Below are positions 36,513 through 45,460 of a stretch of 64,000 nt of DNA, in pieces. Numbering within the stretch: position 1 is the stretch's first letter; each line of letters starts with the position of its first letter. Origin of the DNA: Akkermansiaceae bacterium (GTDB lineage: Bacteria > Verrucomicrobiota > Verrucomicrobiia > Verrucomicrobiales > Akkermansiaceae); contig JANRFH010000033.1 in NCBI GenBank assembly GCA_030725745.1, forward strand, positions 1-64,000, in the 5' to 3' direction. The notes under the pieces are model-generated. The model made no database searches. It worked only from the letters and a program-made list of their open reading frames with translations, and was not told the DNA's origin. A program made the translations under genes and the position numbers.

Positions 36513-37238
36513 ATGGAACTGTTCGGAACGACGAGGACTTTTGTAGGAGTGAGGCATGCGCTGATAGCTGAGGATGGCTATGTGCCCAGTGTTTTCCCGG
36601 GATGGGAAAAGGCGACGGCGTTCGTGCACTTGTCCCCAGCGATGGGATCGCGGGTGACTCAGATGACGGTGGTTTTTGATGAAGATGGAGGTAAGGCCGT
36701 GTTTCCTGCAGATGGGAATGAACATGTGTTTTATGTTGAGAATGGCTCGATAGATCTGGGAAGTAAGCAGTATAGTGAGAAGGATTTTATGTATGTGCCT
36801 GCAGGGACTAAGGTTCTGCTGAAGGGTTTGAAAGGATCGCGGGTGACCCTTTTCCGAAAGGAATATCAGGCGATTTCGAGGCTTAAAAAGGCGGAGATGG
36901 TGACGGGATCTGCGAGGGATGTGGTGGGTGAGCCTTTTCTTGGGAACAAGAAGGCGATCCTGCAGACATTATTGCCAATGGATGATCGATTTGACCTAGC
37001 GGTTAACATTTTCACCTATCAGCCGGGGGCGACGCTGCCCTTCGTGGAAACACACATCATGGAGCACGGCCTCAAGATGCTTTCGGGGCAAGGCGTTTAC
37101 CGTTTGGAAGATAAGCACTATCCGGTGAAAGCTGGTGATGTGATCTGGATGGCGGCGTATTGCCCGCAGTGGTTCGTGGCGATGGGCGACGAACCAGCTT
37201 CCTACATCTACTACAAGGATGTGAACCGACTGCCCTGA
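36513..37238 (+). CDS. allE: (S)-ureidoglycine aminohydrolase (bicupin)
   Basis: Releases ammonia from (S)-ureidoglycine to give (S)-ureidoglycolate; uses Mn in the C-terminal cupin. 241 aa from MELFGTTRTFVGVRHALI; GTG at 36501 overlapping the allB stop is a possible alternative. The N-terminal cupin (HVFYVENGSIDLG) lacks a full metal set. The C-terminal cupin has the AllE signature VETHIMEHGLKMLSGQGVYRL, supplying the Glu/His ligands, followed by DVIWMAAYCPQWF. Last gene of the operon; no uricase, OHCU decarboxylase or ureidoglycolate enzyme is adjacent. Confidence 0.94.
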   Translation: MELFGTTRTFVGVRHALIAEDGYVPSVFPGWEKATAFVHLSPAMGSRVTQMTVVFDEDGGKAVFPADGNEHVFYVENGSIDLGSKQYSEKDFMYVPAGTKVLLKGLKGSRVTLFRKEYQAISRLKKAEMVTGSARDVVGEPFLGNKKAILQTLLPMDDRFDLAVNIFTYQPGATLPFVETHIMEHGLKMLSGQGVYRLEDKHYPVKAGDVIWMAAYCPQWFVAMGDEPASYIYYKDVNRLP

Positions 37239-37249
37239 GTCGGATCTAT

Positions 37250-38293
37250 TTACTGCTTGGCTACCGGCTTTTTGCCAACAGCGAAGCGATAACGGACGAT
37301 GGCATCCACCATGCCTGCTGCGATCGCGGCCTGATAGGATTCGTTGGCGATGAGCCGTGCCTCGTAGGGGTGGCTCATGAAGCCGCCTTCGAAAAGAACT
37401 GCTGGATGTTTCACTCCTGAAAGGACGCTGAAACGGGCGCGCTTGATTCCGCGGTCTAGGGTGTTGGTGCCGAGGCGGCGGAGGATGGAGCCATGAATAG
37501 CGGTGGCTAGGGCGATGTTTGCCGAGTCGTGCTCGTTGCCGGTTTTTGTCTGCGCGTCGCTCGCTTTGAGGCTGCTGCCGTAGTGGGAAACTCCCGGAGG
37601 GGAGAGGGTGAAAGTTTCTATACCTCGAGCAGATGATCTGTCTCCAGAGTTAAAATGCAAGCTCACGAAAATGGCGTTCTCTTCGACGCTGTTGGCGATG
37701 TTGACGCGTTCCTGAAGAGAATAGTAGCGGTCTGTATCCCGAATCATTTTTACTTTGAAGCCCTTGGCTTCGAGCATTTTCTTGAGACGGATCGCGAGTT
37801 TTACGTTGTAGTTCGCTTCTGTGCCGATGGGGTTGGTGGCTCCTGGATCTTTTCCGCCGTGACCGGCATCGAGAATCACGGTGCGGAAATCACCGGCATT
37901 ACGGATGAAGTTTGGGCGCAAGACGGGATCGATGAGCTTGGCCAGATCCATGCGTGATACATAAACACCGTTTCCGGAAGTGATCACGGAATTAGAAAAA
38001 ACGAATTTCACGTTGTTCATCAGGCACTCGTTCCCGCCGACGGCGAGTTTGATCTCAACTTTGTCGTTCTCGAGGACGACGTTCTTACCCGTGCGAGTCA
38101 GTTTCGTAAAGCCGTAGAAGCTCTTGAGGCTCAGGACGGAAACATAGTCGCGGCCTCCCACTTCGATGATGTCCCAGCCATTATTTGAAGACTCTGCAAC
38201 TGCTGGAACGGAAGAAATCGGCACCATCAGAAAGATGGATAGGATCAAAGCGATCCGCGCGGGAAATTTGGATTTTTTGCGCAAGAAAATCAT
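37250..38293 (-). CDS. Exported N-acetylmuramoyl-L-alanine amidase, Amidase_3 type
   Basis: 347 aa with a signal peptide (ALILSIFLMVPISSVPAVAE). Residues ~40-125 resemble a copper-amine-oxidase-N-like beta domain. The zinc amidase core (~135-330) has ILDAGHGGKDPGA (His), the Glu in GTEANYNVKLAIRL, SLHFNSG (His) and FEGGFMSHPYEARLI (Glu). It cleaves the MurNAc-L-Ala bond and is likely involved in daughter-cell separation or wall turnover. Convergent with allE, divergent from tRNA-Leu. Confidence 0.92.
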   Translation of the reverse strand: MIFLRKKSKFPARIALILSIFLMVPISSVPAVAESSNNGWDIIEVGGRDYVSVLSLKSFYGFTKLTRTGKNVVLENDKVEIKLAVGGNECLMNNVKFVFSNSVITSGNGVYVSRMDLAKLIDPVLRPNFIRNAGDFRTVILDAGHGGKDPGATNPIGTEANYNVKLAIRLKKMLEAKGFKVKMIRDTDRYYSLQERVNIANSVEENAIFVSLHFNSGDRSSARGIETFTLSPPGVSHYGSSLKASDAQTKTGNEHDSANIALATAIHGSILRRLGTNTLDRGIKRARFSVLSGVKHPAVLFEGGFMSHPYEARLIANESYQAAIAAGMVDAIVRYRFAVGKKPVAKQ

Positions 38294-38416
38294 GAATGAA
38301 CTGATATTTGCCGACAGTAACTAATCCGAGGACGTATGACAATGGGATTTTCGAGTCGCGAAATATCACCTAAAGAGAACAAGTGTGCGATTCGTGTAAT
38401 TTTTTCAAAGATTCTC

Positions 38417-38445
38417 TTGCAAAGAATCCGCCATAACCCTATTTC
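38417..38445 (+). promoter_or_regulatory. Candidate promoter of tRNA-Leu
   Basis: TTGCAA (38417-38422) and TATTTC (38440-38445) are separated by 17 nt and lie about 30 nt before the mature tRNA end. A 6-bp inverted repeat GATTCT/AGAATC (38410-38428) overlaps the -35. Spacing and position fit, the boxes only moderately. Confidence 0.35.
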
Positions 38446-38473
38446 CTGCGCCCACCCTAACCGGAAGTCCAAA

Positions 38474-38557
<84 letters not shown>

Positions 38558-38575
38558 CTTCCTTATGGAATAAAG

Positions 38576-38609
38576 AATCCCGACGCTGAAAGGCCTCGGG
38601 ATTTTTTAT
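38576..38609 (+). terminator. Terminator of tRNA-Leu
   Basis: AATCCCGA (38576-38583) pairs with TCGGGATT (38596-38603), followed by TTTTATT. It lies 18 nt after the tRNA. Confidence 0.9.
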
Positions 38610-38796
38610 TCTTCTGAAGCTGTCCGGTCACTTTTCAGGGACTTGGCAATGCGGCTGCGAGTTAAACAACGATTGGTTGAGAGTTGAACGACGTTTCGCC
38701 CGACTTCATGATTTCATGACACGCATGGGGAGGGGGATTGCGTGGGAACTCCATCAAGTCCGCTATCGGGTTCACGGATGGTGTGGAGCAGGTAGA

Positions 38797-41565
38797 TTAG
38801 CGGAGCCCGCTGAAGTGATAGGTGCCCGAGCCCAATTCGAGTTGATTGCCATTGATGTTGCGAATTCCCGGGCGTCCCTCGGGGCTTACTCCCCCCTCAC
38901 TGATTTCGCCCGTCACCGGTAGGGTGACCTCGGCGGTGGTGTTTGGTGGGACGATGACTTCGGCGGTAAACTTTCCATCCTCAATTTTCCATGAGCAGGC
39001 GAGTTTGCCATGGCGGGTCTCAGTGGAGGCTGAGGCGTGGGTGATGGTTCCGGTGGGGCGCGGGGCGATTTTGACCCGATCAAAGCCCGGCGCTGCGCGG
39101 TCGATTCCGGCGAGATCTGCCATCATCCATTCGCAAACAGCTCCGAAGGCGTAGTGGGAAAATGAGTTCATGGTCGGCTCGTGGACGCCTTTGCCCTTGA
39201 TGTAGGAATTCCAACGCTCCCAGATTGTGGTGGCTCCATTATCCACCTCGTAGCCCCAGCTTGGATACTCGCGCTGTTGCATGAGTATGCCTGCTACATC
39301 ATGATGTCCATTGAATGATAGAGCGGGAAGTAGTGGACGGGTGCCGAGGAATCCGGTGGTCATTTTGTCGCCATTCTCTTTAATCAATGTGCTAAGATGT
39401 GAGGCGGCGGCGGAGCGCTGTTCTTCTGGAATCAGATCGAAGAAAAGGGACATCGCGTAGGCGGTTTGATTGTGGATACCTAGTTTTCCGTCTGGCTTGA
39501 GATAAGCTTTTACAAACGCTTCTCGGACTTTGGTGGCATGTGCTTTGTATTTATTCGCGTCCGCTTGGTTTCCGATGGCTACCGCCATTTCCGCCATGAG
39601 TTGCGCATCGTAGGCGTGATAGGCGAGATCGATGAAAGGAATGGGGGTTTCGACTTTTCCGAGCGAAAGCCAGTCGCCGAAGCCACAGTCATCCACTGCG
39701 CCCTTGAGATCAGGATCACGTTTCTTCCGCCAGTCCATGAAATCGTTCATCTTTCGCCAATGTTCGGTGATGACGCGGGTATCGCCATAGACCTGCCAGA
39801 TAGTCCACGGGCAAATCACCCCTGCATCCATCCAGCCTGCGGCGTGGTGTTCGTTGGGGCGTGCGAGAGGACGCGGTGCGTATGCGGGGTATGCACCGTA
39901 GTCCCATTGGTCGTCGTTGAGGTCGCGTAGCCATTTGACGTAGAAAGATGCGATGTCTGCATTAAACGTCGCAGCGCGAACGTAGATCTGCGCGTCGCCC
40001 GTCCAGCCCATGCGCTCATCGCGCTGCGGGCAGTCGGTTGGCATTTCGAAGAAATTGGCGCGCTGAGTCCATACCATGTTCTGATAGAGACGGTTGAGCA
40101 TCGGGTCGGAACACTCGAAGGTGCCGTGGAGAAGTGTATCTGAGTGGATAACAATTCCTGTGACCGCATCGAGGCCGGGAGTGCCGGGGAAACCGGTGAG
40201 CTCGACGTATTGGAAACCGTGGTAGGTAAATTCCGGCGTCCAAGTCTCTCCTTCGGGGTCGCCCTTCAAGATGTAGGTATCGACAGCTCTGGCGCAGCGT
40301 AGGTTTTCAGTGCTGAGACGACCGTCATTATGCAGCACCTCGGCATACCGGATGGTTACTTTATCTCCAGCATTTCCTTTGACCTTTAGGCGAACGACAC
40401 CGGAGATGTTCTGGCCAAGATCGAAGATGAAGGCGCCTGGCTTGATCTCATTCACGGTCTTGGGAACCATTTCCTCGATAGCTCTGACAGGCACGCCTGG
40501 GTGGGGCTCGACGATGGAGTCGGTGCCGGTTTTACAAACGGACGATTCCCACTTGGAGTCGTCAAAGCTGGGGGAAGACCAGCCGGGCATTTCCTTGCGG
40601 GCATCGTAGGATTCTCCCATCAGGATATCGCTTTCGGTAATGGGGCCGGTAGAGACTTTCCACGATGGATCTGTGATGATCGTCTCGCGGGTGCCATCGG
40701 CTCTTTCAAGTTCGAGTTGGAGGCGGATGGCATTGGAAATGCCGTAGTAGTATCTGCCGTTGATTCCTGGAACCATACCTTCCTGTAGTGTGAGAAGTCC
40801 GTAGGCGACATAGCCGGAATACCATCCATCAGCGAGGGTTGCGCCGATCGCGTTGCCACCATCTTGAACGAGAGACGTGACATCATAGGTCTGGCTGTGA
40901 ATGCGCTTCTGGTAGGCAGACCAGCCCGGAGCGAGTATTTCGTCGGAAACCCGCTTGCCGTTGATTTCGACGTTGTAGACTCCAAGAGCCGTGCCGTGCA
41001 GGGTAGCGCGGACGACGGGTGATGTCTGGAATTCTTTGCGGAAAACCTTCGCTGGAGTGAGGTGCAGCGTGCCGCGTTCGGGGTCTCCGACGAAGTTTTG
41101 CACGTTTTCGGTGGTCGTGAAGGCCTGATCTTCCTTCGAGCTGATCCAGAGTGCTGCCCAATCCTCAGGCTTCAGCAGGCCGATTCCGAAGGTGGCGGGC
41201 AAGCTCCATTCCGATACGGCGTCCTTGCCATCCCAAACGCGCACACGCCATACGATGCGGTCATGGGATTTCAGATCGTCATTCTTCCATTCGATCTGGG
41301 AGGTGGCGGATGAGACGACTTTGCCGGTGGTCCAGAGCAAAGGCTTAGTGAAGCCATCTGCTTCACGAGCAGCTTGGATTTCGTAGGCGGTCTGAATGAG
41401 GTCGCGCACGTTAGGATCGCTGGCTTGTAGTTTCCAAGCAAGACGTGGATGCGTGGTGCCAATAGCTAGCGGATTCTGGTGATACTCAGAGGTGAGATCC
41501 GATGGGACGATCTCGCTGGCATGCAAGGGGAAGGCGAGGAGCATAAAAATCAAAAGGTGCTTCAT
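38797..41565 (-). CDS. Secreted alpha-L-rhamnosidase (GH78)
   Basis: Removes terminal alpha-L-rhamnose. 922 aa with a signal peptide (MKHLLIFMLLAFPLHAS). The N-terminal beta-sandwich domains contain the family opening PLAIGTTHPRLAWKL and the GH78 N-domain VYNVEINGKRVSDEILAPGWSAY (in part). IFDLGQNISGVVRLKV precedes the (alpha/alpha)6 barrel. The catalytic stretch is PTDCPQRDERMGWTGDAQ, with the general-acid Glu in RDER, encoded near 39990-40040. The tail is a beta-sandwich ending HFSGLR. It diverges from the sulfatase operon across a 431-bp region with palindromes. Confidence 0.95.
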   Translation of the reverse strand: MKHLLIFMLLAFPLHASEIVPSDLTSEYHQNPLAIGTTHPRLAWKLQASDPNVRDLIQTAYEIQAAREADGFTKPLLWTTGKVVSSATSQIEWKNDDLKSHDRIVWRVRVWDGKDAVSEWSLPATFGIGLLKPEDWAALWISSKEDQAFTTTENVQNFVGDPERGTLHLTPAKVFRKEFQTSPVVRATLHGTALGVYNVEINGKRVSDEILAPGWSAYQKRIHSQTYDVTSLVQDGGNAIGATLADGWYSGYVAYGLLTLQEGMVPGINGRYYYGISNAIRLQLELERADGTRETIITDPSWKVSTGPITESDILMGESYDARKEMPGWSSPSFDDSKWESSVCKTGTDSIVEPHPGVPVRAIEEMVPKTVNEIKPGAFIFDLGQNISGVVRLKVKGNAGDKVTIRYAEVLHNDGRLSTENLRCARAVDTYILKGDPEGETWTPEFTYHGFQYVELTGFPGTPGLDAVTGIVIHSDTLLHGTFECSDPMLNRLYQNMVWTQRANFFEMPTDCPQRDERMGWTGDAQIYVRAATFNADIASFYVKWLRDLNDDQWDYGAYPAYAPRPLARPNEHHAAGWMDAGVICPWTIWQVYGDTRVITEHWRKMNDFMDWRKKRDPDLKGAVDDCGFGDWLSLGKVETPIPFIDLAYHAYDAQLMAEMAVAIGNQADANKYKAHATKVREAFVKAYLKPDGKLGIHNQTAYAMSLFFDLIPEEQRSAAASHLSTLIKENGDKMTTGFLGTRPLLPALSFNGHHDVAGILMQQREYPSWGYEVDNGATTIWERWNSYIKGKGVHEPTMNSFSHYAFGAVCEWMMADLAGIDRAAPGFDRVKIAPRPTGTITHASASTETRHGKLACSWKIEDGKFTAEVIVPPNTTAEVTLPVTGEISEGGVSPEGRPGIRNINGNQLELGSGTYHFSGLR

Positions 41566-41996
41566 AACAGAAAAGTGAGGTTTTATGCCGCAGATTGTCG
41601 TTTTCTGCGGCTGGTGTCAGGAGTGCCATAACGTGGATAGCCACTACTTGGTGTCCAGATTGATTATGCCGTTAATAGTCTGCTTACTGGTAGATTGGGT
41701 TCTGTTAGTAGGCTTAAATGAGATTTGTAACTCACTAAAAATAAGTGAGTTGTGATTTATTCTGTGGTGCTATTCTTCGGCTTTCTTGGTGACTTGGCAT
41801 TGCCGAACAGAGCTAATATCACCCTTACGGGTGAATTTCCCCTGAAACCATCTCGGTGGTTGAAGTGGTGATGCATCCGCTCAAACTATGCTGATAAAAA
41901 TAACCCAGAGTTCATCGTTTTATTTCTGAATAACTCAAAACGCCATGTACAAGGCGCATGGACAGGACTGGCTATTGTGTTGTCAGTAAACTCGTG
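41566..41996. promoter_or_regulatory. Divergent regulatory region between GH78 and the sulfatase operon
   Basis: No gene in these 431 bp. Three perfect palindromes are visible: GCCGCAGA/TCTGCGGC (41587-41611), AACTCACT/AGTGAGTT with a 7-bp A-rich spacer (41729-41751), and TCACCC/GGGTGA (41819-41834). The middle one has the shape of an operator; none is followed by a T run as in a terminator. The region is more AT-rich than its surroundings and probably holds the promoters of both transcripts. Confidence 0.55.
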
Positions 41997-43847
41997 ATGA
42001 TAAAATCTAACTTCTTTCTTAAATTTGCAGTCTCGGCCTGCGGATTGATTTCCTTGTATGGGGGTGAGCTCGCATCGGCGGATCCACCTCCAATGAATAT
42101 CGTCTTCATTCTTGCCGATGATCTTGGGTGGAGTGATACGACTTTGTATGGCACTACGGAATTCTATCAGACGCCGCATCTTGAGCGTCTTGCAAAACGC
42201 GGGATGGTTTTCTCCCGTGCTTATTCGGCTAGTCCGCTTTGCTCGCCAACACGGGCGAGCCTTTTGACCGGGCAGAATCCAGCCCGGATCGGAATTACTG
42301 CGCCGAACTGCCACCTACCTGAAGTAAAGTTGAAGGCATCACTGCAAGCCACGGCTCCGGCGCACAAGAAAGCGCTGCAATGCCTGAGTGCGACCCGTTT
42401 TGATACCGAGTATTTCACGATGGCTGAGGCGCTCAAGGGGGCGGGCTATGCGACCGCGCACTTCGGGAAATGGCATCTCGGAGCGGAGCCTTTTTCTCCA
42501 CTTGAGCATGGTTTCGATGTCGATCTTCCTCACACCAATGGGCCAGGGCCATCCGGCGGGTTTGTGGCTCCATGGAAATATAAAGACTTTGTAGAGCGCA
42601 CGCCTGAAGAGCACATCGAAGACAGGATGGGTGACGAAGCTGTGGCGTGGATGGAGGCAAACAAGGATGAGCCGTTCTTTCTCAACTACTGGCAGTTCTC
42701 CGTGCATGCGCCTTTCGATGCGAAGCAGTCGCTCATTGAAAAACACCGCGCACGTGTAAATCCGGACGATCCGCAGCGCAGCCCCACCTATGCAGCGATG
42801 ATCGAGTCCATGGATGATAACATCGGGAAAATCCTCGACGCCATCGACCGCTTGGGAATTGCTGATCGCACGGCCATCGTATTTTTTTCAGACAATGGCG
42901 GGAACATGTATAACGAGGTGGATGGCACTACTCCTACCAGTAACGCTCCGCTGAGGGGTGGTAAGGCGACGGCTTACGAAGGCGGGACGCGGGTGCCGTG
43001 TATTGTCAGTTGGCCGAAGGTCACCGATCCCGGAAGCCGTAGCGCTACGATTGTGGATAGCACGGATTTCTATCCAACTTTCCTTGGGTTGTTAGATTTG
43101 AAGCCACAGCCTGGACAGATTTTCGACGGGGTGGACATTACTCCTGCACTCCAGGGTAAGCCGCTCGAACGCAATGCAATCTTCAGCTTTTTCCCACACA
43201 GCCCGGGCGTGCCGGATACCTTGCCGCCTTCCGTCACTGTGACGACGGACGAATGGAAGCTCATCCGTCTTTTTTATGAAGGGGAAAACGGCACTCATGC
43301 CTATCGCCTCTACAATCTCGCTAATGACATTGGTGAATCTCACGATCTTTCAACTGAGCAACCTGAGAGAGTAAAAGCGCTCGATACCATGATTGACGCA
43401 TTTCTTTCCGACACCGACGCTGTGGTGCCCAAGCCAAATCCCGCTTACCGCCCTGGAGCGACCGCAGGTAGCCTATCACCATGGAATGCTCGTGGGTGCA
43501 AAGTGGTGGAATCCGAAGGTAATCTCGTCATCACGGGTGAGGGGGCGGCCCCGTTCATTTCTTATGGCACGGGGAAATCGGCGATGAGCGTTAACCTCCG
43601 TGCGCGTTCTACGGCAGGCGGTAAAGGCAAGATCGAGTGGCTCCCGACTCCCACTGCCAAAAAGCAGGCGAAGACAGTTGAATTCAATCTGAAAGCCGGG
43701 GAGTGGACTGAAATTAGTCATCCCATGCCCGAGGGCGGCGATCCCGGGATTATACGTATTTATGTTCCCGCAAGTTCGGCTCCGGTGGAACTCGATTGGG
43801 TGGAGCTTAAACCACTCAAGGGAAAATCGAAACGCTGGGACTTTTGA
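41997..43847 (+). CDS. Secreted sulfatase (S1 family), canonical active site
   Basis: 616 aa. ATG 41997 ([23 protein letters not shown], signal peptide) is preferred over ATG 41958. Formylglycine-type sulfatase: [11 protein letters not shown] provides the Ca-binding Asp pair, and the maturation motif is C-S-P-T-R with Cys82 in [23 protein letters not shown] and FFSDNGGN supply further active-site Lys/His and Asp/Asn. A ~110-aa C-terminal extension (from about [13 protein letters not shown] to VELDWVELK) looks like a beta-sandwich accessory domain. It desulfates a carbohydrate after conversion of Cys82. First gene of a five-gene operon. Confidence 0.92.
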   Translation: MIKSNFFLKFAVSACGLISLYGGELASADPPPMNIVFILADDLGWSDTTLYGTTEFYQTPHLERLAKRGMVFSRAYSASPLCSPTRASLLTGQNPARIGITAPNCHLPEVKLKASLQATAPAHKKALQCLSATRFDTEYFTMAEALKGAGYATAHFGKWHLGAEPFSPLEHGFDVDLPHTNGPGPSGGFVAPWKYKDFVERTPEEHIEDRMGDEAVAWMEANKDEPFFLNYWQFSVHAPFDAKQSLIEKHRARVNPDDPQRSPTYAAMIESMDDNIGKILDAIDRLGIADRTAIVFFSDNGGNMYNEVDGTTPTSNAPLRGGKATAYEGGTRVPCIVSWPKVTDPGSRSATIVDSTDFYPTFLGLLDLKPQPGQIFDGVDITPALQGKPLERNAIFSFFPHSPGVPDTLPPSVTVTTDEWKLIRLFYEGENGTHAYRLYNLANDIGESHDLSTEQPERVKALDTMIDAFLSDTDAVVPKPNPAYRPGATAGSLSPWNARGCKVVESEGNLVITGEGAAPFISYGTGKSAMSVNLRARSTAGGKGKIEWLPTPTAKKQAKTVEFNLKAGEWTEISHPMPEGGDPGIIRIYVPASSAPVELDWVELKPLKGKSKRWDF

Positions 43848-43858
43848 TCCATAAACGC

Positions 43859-45442
43859 ATGAAATTTCCAGTTATTCAAAGAATCAAACAGGGCATTGTT
43901 TTTGCAGTGTGGGTATTCTTCGCGGGACAAGTTCCAGCGGTGTCTGAGCCTGAATCCAAACCCAATATCATCATTATTCTCGCCGATGACATGGGCTACA
44001 GCGATGTCGGTTGTTATGGTGGGGAAATGGCCACTCCAGCGCTAGACCGCCTCGCCAATGAAGGGCTTCGAATCACCCGTTTTCATAATGGAGGAATGTG
44101 TATTACTTCCAGGGTGTCCTTGTTGACTGGCCATTGGTGGCCGCGGGCGTTACCAGAATTTGAGAAGACTCCATTGCTTTCTGAGAAGCTCCACGATGAC
44201 GGCTACCGCACGGGGCTGATCGGCAAGTGGCATCTGAAGGGGAATCCCATGGATCGCGGGTTCGATCATTTTTTCGGATTTCTCGGAGGTTTTGCGGATC
44301 ATTTCACAGGAAAGAACGACTACCGTCTGGATCGAAAGCCGTTCACAGATTTTGGCTCCGATTATTACAGTAGTGATGCGTTTGCCGACCGCGCGATTGA
44401 GTTTATCAAATCACCACCGAAAGGAAGGGAGGGGGATCCGTTTTTCCTCTATCTCAGCTTTCAGGCTCCGCATAATCCATTACAGGCACCAAAGGAGGAT
44501 ATACTGAAACTCCGAGGAAAATACGCGGCTGGCTGGCAGGCCGTGCGTGAGGCGAGGTTCAAAAGGCAAAAGGAGATGGGCTTGGTTTCCGCGAATGCTA
44601 CGCTCCCCGACTATCCCCTGAATCTTCCTAATTGGAATTCGCTCACACCTGAACAGCGCGATCTTGAGGATCTAAGGATGTCCGTTTACGCCGCTATGGT
44701 CGAACGCATGGACACCGGCATAGGCCGCGTCATGGACACGCTCGAGGCCACTGGGAAGGCTTCGAATACTCTCGTAATTTTCATGAGTGATAATGGCGCG
44801 GATTCATTTTCTGCAGTCGATGCACCAATGCTGAAACGAGGGAAGCTACCCGGTGATCCTGACTCGAACTTCCAGCCAGGCACCGGCTGGGCTTATGCTA
44901 GCGTGACACCGTGGCGACTTTACAAAATCAGCCAGCACTCTGGTGGCATTACTACTGGCGCTATCGCTTGGTGGCCTGGGCACACCGGAGAAGCGGGGCG
45001 TATCTCTAATAGTCCGGTTCACATGGTCGATGTAGTGCCTACGATTCTTGATATGAACGGTGACCTAAAGGATGACATGATCTTTGCGGGGGAGTCGTTT
45101 TTGCCGATGCTTCAAGGCAGCCAATGGAGCCGCGAGCAACCGATGTTTTTCCAATTCATGGATAACCGATCCATTCGTGATGATGAGTGGACGTTAGCGG
45201 AAGTCGATGGTTCGGGATGGGAGCTTTTTCGGACTGCCACTGATCCGCTTGAAAACGAAAATCTCGCCATCAATAATCCGGAAGTGGTAGCGGCACTCGA
45301 AAAGCGCTGGTTGCAATGGTGGCGTGAGGAAAGCGGCAAGGCCGAGTACACACCACAATCCACTAAAACTGGCCCGCATTATAAACCGCAAGGCGACCGT
45401 GGCTCTGGTGTTCCCTATGTGCCTAGCGCGATGCCAAAGTAA
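43859..45442 (+). CDS. Sulfatase-like protein with an altered maturation motif (CITSR)
   Basis: 527 aa from ATG 43859; a TTG at 43844 would overlap the preceding stop. Signal peptide, then IIIILADDMGYSDVGCYGG. The maturation motif is C-I-T-S-R (Cys81; codons 44099-44113), with Thr in place of the Pro/Ala normally found at the third position. GKWHLKGNPMDRGFDHFFG, SFQAPHNPLQAP and FMSDNGADS are otherwise typical. Overall it is a paralogue of the sulfatase at 47286, sharing the LRGKYxxGWxxxRExR block. Whether formylglycine is installed on this motif is open. Confidence 0.88.
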   Translation: MKFPVIQRIKQGIVFAVWVFFAGQVPAVSEPESKPNIIIILADDMGYSDVGCYGGEMATPALDRLANEGLRITRFHNGGMCITSRVSLLTGHWWPRALPEFEKTPLLSEKLHDDGYRTGLIGKWHLKGNPMDRGFDHFFGFLGGFADHFTGKNDYRLDRKPFTDFGSDYYSSDAFADRAIEFIKSPPKGREGDPFFLYLSFQAPHNPLQAPKEDILKLRGKYAAGWQAVREARFKRQKEMGLVSANATLPDYPLNLPNWNSLTPEQRDLEDLRMSVYAAMVERMDTGIGRVMDTLEATGKASNTLVIFMSDNGADSFSAVDAPMLKRGKLPGDPDSNFQPGTGWAYASVTPWRLYKISQHSGGITTGAIAWWPGHTGEAGRISNSPVHMVDVVPTILDMNGDLKDDMIFAGESFLPMLQGSQWSREQPMFFQFMDNRSIRDDEWTLAEVDGSGWELFRTATDPLENENLAINNPEVVAALEKRWLQWWREESGKAEYTPQSTKTGPHYKPQGDRGSGVPYVPSAMPK

Positions 45443-45460
45443 TTTTTCATTCTATCCTAT

